A DNA stretch of 64,000 nt from Azospirillum halopraeferens DSM 3675 (lineage in GTDB: Bacteria > Pseudomonadota > Alphaproteobacteria > Azospirillales > Azospirillaceae): NCBI RefSeq assembly GCF_000429625.1, contig NZ_AUCF01000001.1, forward strand, positions 310,001 through 374,000, given 5' to 3'. Every line of letters begins with the position of its first letter. Position 1 is the first letter of the stretch. This document shows positions 53,932 to 61,814 of this stretch, one piece after another. Both the position numbers and the translations under genes were made by a program. The notes under the pieces are model-generated. The model worked only from the letters and a program-made list of their open reading frames with translations, was not told where the DNA came from and did not search any database.

Positions 53932-54075
53932 GACCGGCCTTTCGCCACTGATGTTGAAGTGAGATCGCGAACTGCAACAACTCGGGCGCCCGAAGGTCCC
54001 GAAACGTTGGAAACCTTGGGCGCCCGTTATGAGGCAAATCGATCGGGACTTCAACCGGGGCGATGTCCTGCCGGA

Positions 54076-54753
54076 TCAGTCGGCTTCGTCTTTCACCAAA
54101 AGTTCATGGCCGGCGTAGGAAAGGCCACTGATGAGAATCGCCGCGAAGACCACCGCCCCCATTCCCAGGACCAGGCCCACCCCGACGGCGTTCCCGTCCC
54201 GCTCGATGAGTCCGAGCGCCAGCAGCACCAGCGCGAATCCCGGCAGCCACCCCATCAGCGGCACCGGAACGAAGGCGATGAGGGCCAGCAGAAAGACCAG
54301 GGCGCCGAACCACACCTCGCCGTCGATGGCGGCCAGGGCCGGCCGGCGGGGGCGGAGCATGCGCTCGATCCAGCGCAGCCGCGGCAGCACGGCGTCGATC
54401 ATCCGCGCCGCCGTTGCCCGCTCGACCGAGCGGCGAAGCAGCCAGTCCGGCAGCATCGCGCCGCGGCTGCCGAACAGCAGGGCGATGGAAAACAGCAGCA
54501 CCGGCAGGTTGAACAGAACCGACACGCCCAGTGGCACCGGCGCCACCGTGGGCAGGGAGAGCGCCAGAAGGATCGTGCCGACGGAGCGGTCGCCCAGGGC
54601 GTCGATCAGGTTGCCGATGCTCACCCTCCCGTCCGGCAGGTCGCGGCGGAAGGCGGCCAGGACGTCGGAGGTGCGGTCCGGGCCGGGGCGGCTGGTGCGG
54701 ACGGTGATCTCCGCCATGGGAGAACGAGCCTCTCGGGGCAGCGGTGCGTTCAT
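54076..54753 (-). CDS. ExoD family membrane protein
   Basis: 225 residues, ExoD/exopolysaccharide synthesis family. RVSIGNLIDALGDRSVGTIL at the N-terminus and several C-terminal spans (VWFGALVFLLALIAFVPVPL, MGWLPGFALVLLALGLIERD). The biochemical role is unresolved, although ExoD affects polysaccharide and alkaline tolerance in rhizobia. The start at 54753 overlaps the ABC-F stop (ATGA). Confidence 0.85.
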   Translation of the reverse strand: MNAPLPREARSPMAEITVRTSRPGPDRTSDVLAAFRRDLPDGRVSIGNLIDALGDRSVGTILLALSLPTVAPVPLGVSVLFNLPVLLFSIALLFGSRGAMLPDWLLRRSVERATAARMIDAVLPRLRWIERMLRPRRPALAAIDGEVWFGALVFLLALIAFVPVPLMGWLPGFALVLLALGLIERDGNAVGVGLVLGMGAVVFAAILISGLSYAGHELLVKDEAD

Positions 54754-56648
54754 GCGGCGACTCCGGCTTCACCGGCGGCGGCCTCGTACGCCTCGGCGGC
54801 GGCCAGCCACTCCTCCTCGGCAGCGGCGAGACGCTTCTCCAGCGCACCCAGTTCCTTCTGCACCTTGGTCAGGGCGTCCGCCGGACCGTCGTAGAGGGCG
54901 GGGTCGGCCAGGCGTTCCTGCAACCGGCTCTTCTCGTCGCTGAGGCGGGTGACCAGCTTCTCCGCGTCGGTGGCCTTGCGCTTCAGCGGTGCCAGGGCGG
55001 CCCGCGCCTCGGCCGACGCACGGCGCTGGTCCTTGCGCGACGGGCCGGAATCGCGGCCGGCATCGCCGGCGCTGCGCTCGGCCCGCGCCTTCTCCAGCAG
55101 CATGCGGCGGTAATCGTCGAGGTCGCCGTCGTAGGGCTGACAGGTGCCATCGGCCACCAGCAGCAGCCGGTCGGCGGTCAGCTCGATCAGGTGGGGGTCA
55201 TGGCTGATGAGGATGACCGCGCCCTCGAAGGCGTTGATCGCCTGGATCAACGCCTCGCGGCTGTCCACGTCGAGGTGGTTGGTCGGTTCGTCCAGCATCA
55301 GGATGTGCGGTGCCTCGCGGCTCATCAGCGCCAGAAGAAGTCGTGCCTTTTCGCCGCCGGACAAGTCGGCGATCCGGGTTTCCGCCTTGGTCTGGGGAAA
55401 GCCGAACCGCCCGAGGTGGGCGCGCACCTTCTCCTCCGGCGCCAGCGGCATGGTCGCCTGCACCTGCCGGATCGGCGTGTAGTCCAGGTTGAGTTCCTCG
55501 GCCTGGTGCTGGGCGAAATAGCCGACCCGCAGCTTGGACGGCCGGCGCATCTCGCCGTCCATCGGCGTCAGGCGGCCGGCCAGCAGCTTGACCAGCGTCG
55601 ATTTGCCGTTGCCGTTCGCCCCCAGCAGGGCGATGCGGTCGTCCATGTCGATGCGCAGGTTGAGGCGCTTCAGAATCGGCCGTTCCCCGTAGCCGACCGT
55701 CAGGTTCTCCAGCGTGATCAGCGGCGGCGGCAGCGCGTCAGGCTGCGGGAAGTTGAAGGATATGGAGGATTCATCGTCCTCGATCCCGACCACCGGCTCC
55801 ATCCGCTCCAGCGCCTTGATGCGGCTTTGCGCCTGGCGGGCCTTGGTGGCCTTGGCGCGGAAGCGGTCGATGAAGGATTGCAGGTGCTTGCGCACCGCCT
55901 CCTGCTTGGCGGCCCTGGCCTGCAGCCGTTCGATGTTGGCGCGGCGGATGCGCAGGAACTGGTCGTAGCCGCCGGCGTAGGTGACCAGCTTGGTGTTGTC
56001 GACGTGGATCGTCGTGGTGGGGATGGAGTTCAGCAGGTCGCGGTCGTGGCTGACCAGCAGCACCGTGTGCGGATAGTTGCGCAGGTAGTTTTCCAGCCAC
56101 AGGGTGGCTTCGAGATCCAGGTGGTTGGTCGGCTCGTCCAGCAGCAGCAGATCGGGGCGCGAGAACAGCACCCCGGCCAGCGCCACGCGCATGCGCCAGC
56201 CGCCGGAGAAGGCGGCGCAGGGGCGCTGCTGTGCCTCGGCGTCGAAGCCGAGGCCGGCGAGGATCTGGGCGGCGCGCGCCGGGGCGGTGTGCGCCTCGAT
56301 GTCGGCCAGGCGGGTGTGGATCTCGCCGATGCGGGCCGGGTCGGTGGCGGTGTCCGCCTCGGCCAGCAGCGCCGAGCGTTCCGTATCGGCGGCCAGGACG
56401 GTGTCGATCAGGCTGGTGTCGCCGGCCGGCGCCTCCTGCGCCACCATTCCGAACCGCACCCCGGCGGGCAGGGTGATGGAGCCGCCGTCCGGTGTCAGCC
56501 GGCCGGCGATGAGTTTGAGCAGGGTGCTCTTTCCGGTGCCGTTGCGTCCGACCAGGGCGACGCGGTGGCCCTTGGGCACCACGGCGGTGGCGTGGTCGAA
56601 CAGCACCCGCCCGCCGTAGCGGAACGTCAGTTCATTGATGTGCAGCAT
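54750..56648 (-). CDS. ABC-F family ATPase
   Basis: 632 residues, two ABC domains and no membrane spans. Walker A: GRNGTGKSTLLKL and GANGNGKSTLVKL; signatures FSGGWRMRVALAG and LSGGEKARLLLAL; Walker B LLLLDEPTNHLDL and ILMLDEPTNHLDV. The interdomain linker (residues about 235-310) is Lys/Arg-rich and the C-terminus is a coiled coil. ABC-F proteins act on the ribosome E site. It is closest in layout to YheS/Uup; the specific subgroup is uncertain. ATG at 56648. Confidence 0.9.
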   Translation of the reverse strand: MLHINELTFRYGGRVLFDHATAVVPKGHRVALVGRNGTGKSTLLKLIAGRLTPDGGSITLPAGVRFGMVAQEAPAGDTSLIDTVLAADTERSALLAEADTATDPARIGEIHTRLADIEAHTAPARAAQILAGLGFDAEAQQRPCAAFSGGWRMRVALAGVLFSRPDLLLLDEPTNHLDLEATLWLENYLRNYPHTVLLVSHDRDLLNSIPTTTIHVDNTKLVTYAGGYDQFLRIRRANIERLQARAAKQEAVRKHLQSFIDRFRAKATKARQAQSRIKALERMEPVVGIEDDESSISFNFPQPDALPPPLITLENLTVGYGERPILKRLNLRIDMDDRIALLGANGNGKSTLVKLLAGRLTPMDGEMRRPSKLRVGYFAQHQAEELNLDYTPIRQVQATMPLAPEEKVRAHLGRFGFPQTKAETRIADLSGGEKARLLLALMSREAPHILMLDEPTNHLDVDSREALIQAINAFEGAVILISHDPHLIELTADRLLLVADGTCQPYDGDLDDYRRMLLEKARAERSAGDAGRDSGPSRKDQRRASAEARAALAPLKRKATDAEKLVTRLSDEKSRLQERLADPALYDGPADALTKVQKELGALEKRLAAAEEEWLAAAEAYEAAAGEAGVAA

Positions 56649-56753
56649 GGCAAACGGGGATGTACCACGAGCAACGGGCGGTTTTGAAGCGGTGCGAACG
56701 GGCAAATCCGCGGGCCGGCCGCGCAAAAACGCGCCGGCGCGCCGACGACGCGG

Positions 56754-56782
56754 TTGCCGGGGGCGTAAACCGCCAGTATAAC
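56754..56782 (+). promoter_or_regulatory. promoter of ndk
   Basis: TTGCCG (56754-56759), exactly 17 bases, TATAAC (56777-56782). Leader of about 70 bases to the ndk ATG. Confidence 0.65.
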
Positions 56783-56858
56783 GCCGCGCACCGGCGCCCC
56801 CCGTGACCACCGACGCACAAGGGTTGGGCGCTTGCCGTCAACAAGGAGCATCCGCCCC

Positions 56859-57281
56859 ATGGCCGTCGAACGCACCCTCTCGATCATCAAGCCCGACGCC
56901 ACCCGCCGCAACCTGACGGGCAAGATCAACGCCCGCTTCGAGGATGGCGGCCTGCGCATCGTCGCGCAGAAGCGCGTCCGCCTGACCCGCGAGATGGCTG
57001 AGAAGTTCTACGCCGTCCACGCCGAGCGCGCCTTCTTCAAGGACCTGGTGGAGTTCATGATCTCCGGCCCGGTCGTCGTCCAGGTGCTGGAGGGTGAGAA
57101 CGCCGTCGCGCGCAACCGCGAGATCATGGGCGCCACCAACCCGGCCAACGCTGCCGCCGGCACCATCCGCAAGGACTTCGCGGAGTCCATCGAGGCGAAC
57201 TCGGTGCACGGCTCCGACGCGGCGGAGACGGCCGCCCAGGAGATCCGCTTCTTCTTCTCCGAGCTGGAGATCGTCGGCTGA
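56859..57281 (+). CDS. ndk: nucleoside diphosphate kinase
   Basis: 140 residues. It balances nucleoside triphosphate pools by phosphate transfer from a phospho-His. [46 protein letters not shown] and the active His in [11 protein letters not shown] are all present. Normal length. AAGGAG lies upstream of ATG 56859. It ends at a clear terminator. Confidence 0.96.
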   Translation: MAVERTLSIIKPDATRRNLTGKINARFEDGGLRIVAQKRVRLTREMAEKFYAVHAERAFFKDLVEFMISGPVVVQVLEGENAVARNREIMGATNPANAAAGTIRKDFAESIEANSVHGSDAAETAAQEIRFFFSELEIVG

Positions 57282-57310
57282 TCCGAACGGATCAACCGCT
57301 CCACCGAAAG

Positions 57311-57340
57311 AAGGGCCGTCCCGCCGGGGCGGCCCTTTTT
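57311..57340 (+). terminator. intrinsic terminator of ndk
   Basis: GGGCCG and CGGCCC arms with an additional CCC/GGG pair, followed by TTTTT, 30 bases after the ndk stop. Confidence 0.85.
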
Positions 57341-57449
57341 GCATCGGGCGCCCGTGTCTTCCTGTTACAGTTGGCGACAGTCCGCGCATGGACACCACGG
57401 TCGTTCTGCGCTATGCGGGTCAGGACGATGTGCCAGAAGGAGCAGGGTG

Positions 57450-57956
57450 ATGGATTTCCCCGAAAACCAGCCGATCGTCGTATCGCTGCTGAAGCCGGTC
57501 GCCGGCGAGGTCGAGGGGCGCATCGACCTGGGCGATGAGCGGGCCGTGGAACTGCTGGTGCGCACCTATGTCGACCGCTGCCTGAACAGCTTCCAGCAGG
57601 CCATCGCCGGTTCGGCCACCCAGGACGACGCCGTGGACGACATCTACCGGCTCGCCAGCGCGCTCAACACCGTGTTCCTCGGCGCCAGCGGCTTCGACGA
57701 GGTGATCGTCCATCCCTGGAACGCGCCCGACCAGCTCGGCGTCTTCCTGCGCGACACGCTGGCCTTCGACTTTCCGCCCGAAGAGTGCGTGCGCGCCACC
57801 CTGATCCACATGGCGACGCACATCATGCAGGCGCTCCAGGGGAACAAGGACGATTGGCGCGACTCCGTCGACGGTCTGGTGATCGAGGTGCGCGACCTGC
57901 TTCTCGGCCGGGCCGAGGCTTCCGACGACGTGGAGCCGCCGCCGGGCTTCGCCTGA
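57450..57956 (+). CDS. conserved-looking hypothetical protein
   Basis: 168 residues. Acidic, mainly helical, with no signal peptide or membrane span. Recognisable features are limited: FDEVIVHPWNAPDQLGVFLR and ATLIHMATHIMQALQGNKDD. The ATG at 57450 has AAGGAGCAGGG upstream. It starts after the ndk terminator and converges with the LysR gene. No function assigned. Confidence 0.62.
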   Translation: MDFPENQPIVVSLLKPVAGEVEGRIDLGDERAVELLVRTYVDRCLNSFQQAIAGSATQDDAVDDIYRLASALNTVFLGASGFDEVIVHPWNAPDQLGVFLRDTLAFDFPPEECVRATLIHMATHIMQALQGNKDDWRDSVDGLVIEVRDLLLGRAEASDDVEPPPGFA

Positions 57957-57963
57957 CCCGCCG

Positions 57964-58896
57964 TCACCCGGACCCGCCGCCTGCCCCCCTCAGGCCGTCG
58001 TCCCAATAGGGGGACGGGCCGAAGCGGGCGGCGAGGAAGTCGACGAACGCCCGCACCTTGGGCGACAGATGGCGATTCTGCGGATAGACCGCGTACACGC
58101 CCGATTCCGAGAAATAGCAGTCGTCGAACAGGCAGCGCAGGCGGCCCGCCCGCAGGGAGTCGCCGCACAGGAAGGTTGGCAGCGCGGCGATGCCGCGCCC
58201 GGCCACCGCCGCCGCGTGCAGCATGTCGCCGTTGTTGGCGCGCAGCACCCCCGACACCCGCACCGACCGGGTTTCGCCGTCATGGCGAAACTGCCACTGC
58301 TCGGCCGTCGGGGTGTTGGTGTAGATCAGGCAGGCGTGGCCCGCCAGATCGTCGGGCGTGGCGGGCGTGCCGTACGCCTCCAGGTAGGCCGGGCTGGCGC
58401 ACACCACACGGTGGTTGGGGGCAAGGCGCCGGGCGATGAGCGAACTGTCGCGCAGCCGCCCGATGCGCACCGCCACGTCGTACCCCTCGTCGATCAGGTC
58501 CACGAAGCGGTCGTTCAGATCGATCTCGATCTCGATGGCGGGATGGGCGTCCAGGAATTGGGCGATCGCCGGGGCCAGGTGCAGCAGTCCGAAGGACAGC
58601 GGTGCGTTGATCTTCAGCCGGCCGCGGGGGGTGGCGTGCAGGTCCGACGCGGCACGCTCCGCCTCCTCCAGGTCGGCGAGGATGCGGATACAGCGCTCGT
58701 AGAACGCCTGTCCCACCTCCGTCAGGCTGAGGCGGCGGGTGGTGCGGTTCAGCAGACGGGCGCCCAGCCGGTATTCCAGATCGGCGATCCGCCGCGACAC
58801 CACCGACTTGGACAGGCCCAGCTTGTCGGCCGCCGCGGTGAAGCTGCGGGCCTCCACCACCTTGATGAAAGCGTGCATGTCGTCGAGGCGGTCCAT
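57964..58896 (-). CDS. LysR family transcriptional regulator
   Basis: 310 residues. A winged helix-turn-helix ([37 protein letters not shown]) is followed by a LysR substrate-binding domain of the DsdC/CrgA-like group ([20 protein letters not shown]). ATG at 58896. Divergent from wrbA and the hydroquinone reductase, so it is the likely regulator of that operon, sensing a quinone or electrophile. A LysR-type inverted repeat lies between. Confidence 0.9.
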   Translation of the reverse strand: MDRLDDMHAFIKVVEARSFTAAADKLGLSKSVVSRRIADLEYRLGARLLNRTTRRLSLTEVGQAFYERCIRILADLEEAERAASDLHATPRGRLKINAPLSFGLLHLAPAIAQFLDAHPAIEIEIDLNDRFVDLIDEGYDVAVRIGRLRDSSLIARRLAPNHRVVCASPAYLEAYGTPATPDDLAGHACLIYTNTPTAEQWQFRHDGETRSVRVSGVLRANNGDMLHAAAVAGRGIAALPTFLCGDSLRAGRLRCLFDDCYFSESGVYAVYPQNRHLSPKVRAFVDFLAARFGPSPYWDDGLRGAGGGSG

Positions 58897-58898
58897 GG

Positions 58899-58921
58899 AT
58901 TGTCCCCCGATCCGGAACAAT
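58899..58921. promoter_or_regulatory. candidate LysR operator between the regulator and wrbA
   Basis: ATTGT (58899-58903) and ACAAT (58917-58921) flank 13 bases; seven of the outer eight position pairs are complementary. This fits the T-N11-A type repeats of LysR regulators and lies next to the regulator start codon. Confidence 0.5.
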
Positions 58922-59015
58922 ATGGTGTCCGGATGCCCGATTTCCGGCTCGGCGTCAACGCGCTACCTCTGTGCGTGCGGCGATGCCCCGCCGGATCATG
59001 CAACGGGAGTACGAA

Positions 59016-59618
59016 ATGGCCAAGGTCCTGGTTCTCTACTACAGCAGCTACGGCCACACCGCGACAATGGCCAACGCCGTCGCCGAAGGCGCGCGCTCGG
59101 TCGCCGGCACCGAGGTGGCCGTGAAGCGGGTGCCCGAACTGGTGCCCGACGAGGTCCGCGCCAAAGCCAACTTCAGGGACGATCCTTCGGTGCCCGTCGC
59201 AACGGTCGATGAGCTGCCCGGCTATGACGCCATCATCTTCGGCACGCCGACGCGGTTCGGCAACATGGCGGCGCAGATGCGCAACTTCCTGGACCAGACC
59301 GGCGGCCTGTGGGCCAAGGGCGCGCTGATCGGCAAGGTGGGCAGCGTCTTCACCTCCACCGCGACCCAGCACGGCGGGCAGGAGAGCACCATCCTCACCA
59401 CCCACGTGACCCTGCTCCACCACGGCATGGTGATCGTCGGGCTGCCCTACAGCTTCCAGGGCCAGATGGGGCTGTCGGAGATTGTCGGCGGCTCGCCCTA
59501 TGGCGCGTCGACCATCGCCGGCGGCGACGGGTCGCGGCAGCCGAGCGCGGTCGAACTGGATGGCGCGCGGTTCCAGGGCCGCCACGTGGCCGAAATCGCC
59601 ACCAAGCTGTTCGGGTAA
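59016..59618 (+). CDS. wrbA: NAD(P)H:quinone oxidoreductase WrbA
   Basis: 200 residues. A flavodoxin-like fold with the FMN loop [39 protein letters not shown] and [12 protein letters not shown]. It reduces quinones by two electrons in the cytoplasm, avoiding semiquinones. It is followed, 25 bases on, by a glutathionyl-hydroquinone reductase, and lies across from a LysR regulator. Confidence 0.94.
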   Translation: MAKVLVLYYSSYGHTATMANAVAEGARSVAGTEVAVKRVPELVPDEVRAKANFRDDPSVPVATVDELPGYDAIIFGTPTRFGNMAAQMRNFLDQTGGLWAKGALIGKVGSVFTSTATQHGGQESTILTTHVTLLHHGMVIVGLPYSFQGQMGLSEIVGGSPYGASTIAGGDGSRQPSAVELDGARFQGRHVAEIATKLFG

Positions 59619-59643
59619 GCGTACGTCTGCAAAGGAGTGACCC

Positions 59644-60615
59644 ATGGGACTGCTGATCGACGGCCGCTGGACCGACCAGTGGTACGACACCGCCGCCACC
59701 GGCGGCGCCTTCGTCCGGCCGGAGACGCAGTTCCGTGACCGGGTGAGCGCCGACGGTTCCACCCCCTACCGGGCGGAACCGGGGCGCTACCATCTCTACG
59801 TCTCGCTTGCCTGCCCGTGGGCGCATCGCACGCTGATCGTGCGCGCCCTCAAGGGGCTGGAGGACGTCCTGTCCGTCTCGGTCGTCGATCCGCTGATGCG
59901 GGAGAACGGATGGGAGTTGCCGGAGGGTGCCGACGCCGTCAACGGCAAGCGCTTCCTGCACGAGGTCTACACCAAGGCGCGGTCCGACTACAGCGGCCGG
60001 GTCACCGTGCCGGTGCTGTGGGACCGCCGCACCGGCACGATCGTGAACAACGAATCGGCCGAGATCATGCGCATGCTGAACCGGGAGTTCGACGCGTACG
60101 GCAACGCCGCGCTCGACCTCTGCCCGGAGGACCTGCGCGCGGAGATCGACCGCGTCAACGCCTTCGTCTACGACCGGGTCAACAACGGCGTCTACAAGGC
60201 CGGCTTCGCCACCACGCAGGACAAGTACGACGCCGCCTTCGACGCGCTGTTCGCAGCACTCGACGACCTCGACCGCCGCCTCGCCACCACCCGTTATCTG
60301 GTCGGCAACCGATTGACCGAGGCGGACTGGCGCCTGTTCACCACGCTGGTGCGTTTCGACCCGGTCTATGTCGGCCATTTCAAGTGCAACCTGCGCCGGA
60401 TCGCCGACTATGCCAACCTGTCGGGCTATCTGCGCGACCTCTATCAGGTCCCCGGCGTCGCCGGAACGGTCGATTTCGACCACATCAAGCGGCACTACTA
60501 CGCCAGCCATACGATGATCAACCCGACCGCCATCGTCCCCAAGGGTCCCACCCTGGACCTCGACGCCCCCCACGGGCGGGAACGGCTGGGCCCGGCCCCC
60601 GGTGCTGCGGCGTAA
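59644..60615 (+). CDS. glutathionyl-hydroquinone reductase (Xi-class GST)
   Basis: 323 residues. The active-site cysteine lies in SLACPWAHRTLIVRAL; VPVLWDRRTGTIVNNESAEI and a C-terminal GST domain (YLVGNRLTEADWRLFTTLVR) match YqjG-type enzymes, which reduce glutathionyl-hydroquinones to hydroquinones. It works naturally with WrbA upstream: reduction of quinones and rescue of glutathione adducts. Ends six bases before the convergent cowN. Confidence 0.92.
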   Translation: MGLLIDGRWTDQWYDTAATGGAFVRPETQFRDRVSADGSTPYRAEPGRYHLYVSLACPWAHRTLIVRALKGLEDVLSVSVVDPLMRENGWELPEGADAVNGKRFLHEVYTKARSDYSGRVTVPVLWDRRTGTIVNNESAEIMRMLNREFDAYGNAALDLCPEDLRAEIDRVNAFVYDRVNNGVYKAGFATTQDKYDAAFDALFAALDDLDRRLATTRYLVGNRLTEADWRLFTTLVRFDPVYVGHFKCNLRRIADYANLSGYLRDLYQVPGVAGTVDFDHIKRHYYASHTMINPTAIVPKGPTLDLDAPHGRERLGPAPGAAA

Positions 60616-60621
60616 GCGCGC

Positions 60622-60909
60622 TCAGAAGCACTCCTCCTCCAGCTTGCGCAGGGCGGCCAGGGCCTCCTCGTCCTCATGCTCCTCGAACAGTTCGACCATG
60701 TAGTAGACATGGGAGTGCATGAGCAGCAGCGCGTCCGCCGGGGCGCCGCCCGCCCGGGCCTGCGCCAACCGTTGCTTGAAGCGCTCCCAGAAGGCGTTGG
60801 TCGTGGCGGGATCGTCGATGTAGCGCCGCAGGTGCCGCAGCACCGCGTCCATGTTCCCGTCGAAGTCGATGGAGGCGAAAGAGGTGTAGCGGGCAAGCCG
60901 GGTCATCAT
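60622..60909 (-). CDS. cowN: CowN-like N2-fixation sustaining protein
   Basis: 95 residues, the length of CowN. The pattern [38 protein letters not shown], the [19 protein letters not shown] block and the terminal LRKLEEECF match the family. CowN, first described in Rhodospirillum rubrum, protects nitrogenase from inhibition by carbon monoxide. Upstream on the same strand is a RcoM-like regulator, and the gap between holds phased direct repeats. No nif genes are in the window. Confidence 0.9.
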   Translation of the reverse strand: MMTRLARYTSFASIDFDGNMDAVLRHLRRYIDDPATTNAFWERFKQRLAQARAGGAPADALLLMHSHVYYMVELFEEHEDEEALAALRKLEEECF

Positions 60910-60973
60910 CCCACCTGTGGAGCCGTGTGCCCGGACACCCTGTCACCGGCGCGCGCGGCGCTCAACCGGCGAC

Positions 60974-61027
60974 GCGCCAACCGCCGCCGCCATGCACGAA
61001 TAGCATCGCCGGCGCACGAACGGCATC
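60974..61027 (-). repeat. 20-bp-phased direct repeats upstream of cowN
   Basis: GCACGAA-NN-GCATC occurs at 60994-61007 and 61014-61027, exactly 20 bases apart; a degraded third unit at 60974 has 8 of 12 fixed positions. LytTR-type regulators bind phased direct repeats, so this is a candidate operator for the adjacent regulator. The last unit runs into its 3' end. Confidence 0.6.
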
Positions 61028-61748
61028 ATACGGCCAGCAGCCGGCGCACCAGATCCACCTTGTCGCGGCTGACGGGAATGCGCGCCGGCGTATGCTCGCC
61101 GGTCAGGGCCAGGGTCCAGCGTCCGTCCACGCGCTCCACGGCGCGGACATGGCGCAGGTTCACCAGATGGCGCCGGTGGATGCGCACGAACACCAGCGGG
61201 TCCAGCCGCTCCTCCAGCTTGGCCAGCGGCAGCGGGCAGAGATGGACGCCGGCCGCGGTCAGCGCCTCGGCGTAGTGGCCCCGCGCACTCAGGCACAGCA
61301 CGTCGGAGATGTCCACCAGGGCGGTGGCGCTGCCCCGGTGGATCGGCAGCTTCAGCAGACGCGGGCGGTCCGCCGCGGCGTCGCCCGCCATGGGAAGATC
61401 GCCGAGGGCGTGGAACATCATGCAGAATCCCCCGTCGCCCAGCAGCGTGACCTTGGCCACCAGACTGCCCATGGGGGTGGTCACCACCATGCCGGCGGTG
61501 CCGTCGTCGGCGTTCTCGGCGGCGTCGATCAGCCAGCGCACGCGGGCGCGGGCCGCCGACGGGTGCAGGTCCAGGATGTCGACGCCCAGCGGGTTGGCGT
61601 CGCGCAGCCGCAGCAGTCGGCCGGCCACCGCGTTGACCGCGGTGACCCGTCGGCAAACGTCCAGGATCACCACGCCGACGGGCGTGCGCTGCAGGCGGTA
61701 TTCGAAACTTCCCGAGGGGGCCGGTGCGGGCCGGCGGGCGGTGGTCAT
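61026..61748 (-). CDS. RcoM-like PAS-LytTR transcriptional regulator
   Basis: 240 residues from the ATG at 61748. The N-terminal PAS-type domain (residues about 14-110: VGVVILDVCRRVTAVNAVAG) ends with FCMMFHALGDL. A C-terminal LytTR DNA-binding domain follows (KLPIHRGSATALVDISDVLC, LDPLVFVRIHRRHLVNLRHV, IPVSRDKVDLV). RcoM proteins sense CO through haem in this arrangement. LDLHPSAARARV keeps the position of the RcoM haem histidine (about His62 here). The Met and Cys used by Burkholderia RcoM are not evident at the equivalent positions. CO sensing is inferred from neighbouring cowN. Confidence 0.7.
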   Translation of the reverse strand: MTTARRPAPAPSGSFEYRLQRTPVGVVILDVCRRVTAVNAVAGRLLRLRDANPLGVDILDLHPSAARARVRWLIDAAENADDGTAGMVVTTPMGSLVAKVTLLGDGGFCMMFHALGDLPMAGDAAADRPRLLKLPIHRGSATALVDISDVLCLSARGHYAEALTAAGVHLCPLPLAKLEERLDPLVFVRIHRRHLVNLRHVRAVERVDGRWTLALTGEHTPARIPVSRDKVDLVRRLLAV

Positions 61749-61814
61749 GGCGTGTGCCAGGGTCGGCCAGCCGCGCCCGGCGTGCAAGGGGGATTCGCAG
61801 CGGGGGCAGGAGAC

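Noticed and set aside
57388..57450. Twenty-codon ATG frame overlapping the start of the hypothetical gene at 57450 (TGATG)
   Set aside because: Too short for evidence and no good ribosome site; the coupling may be chance.
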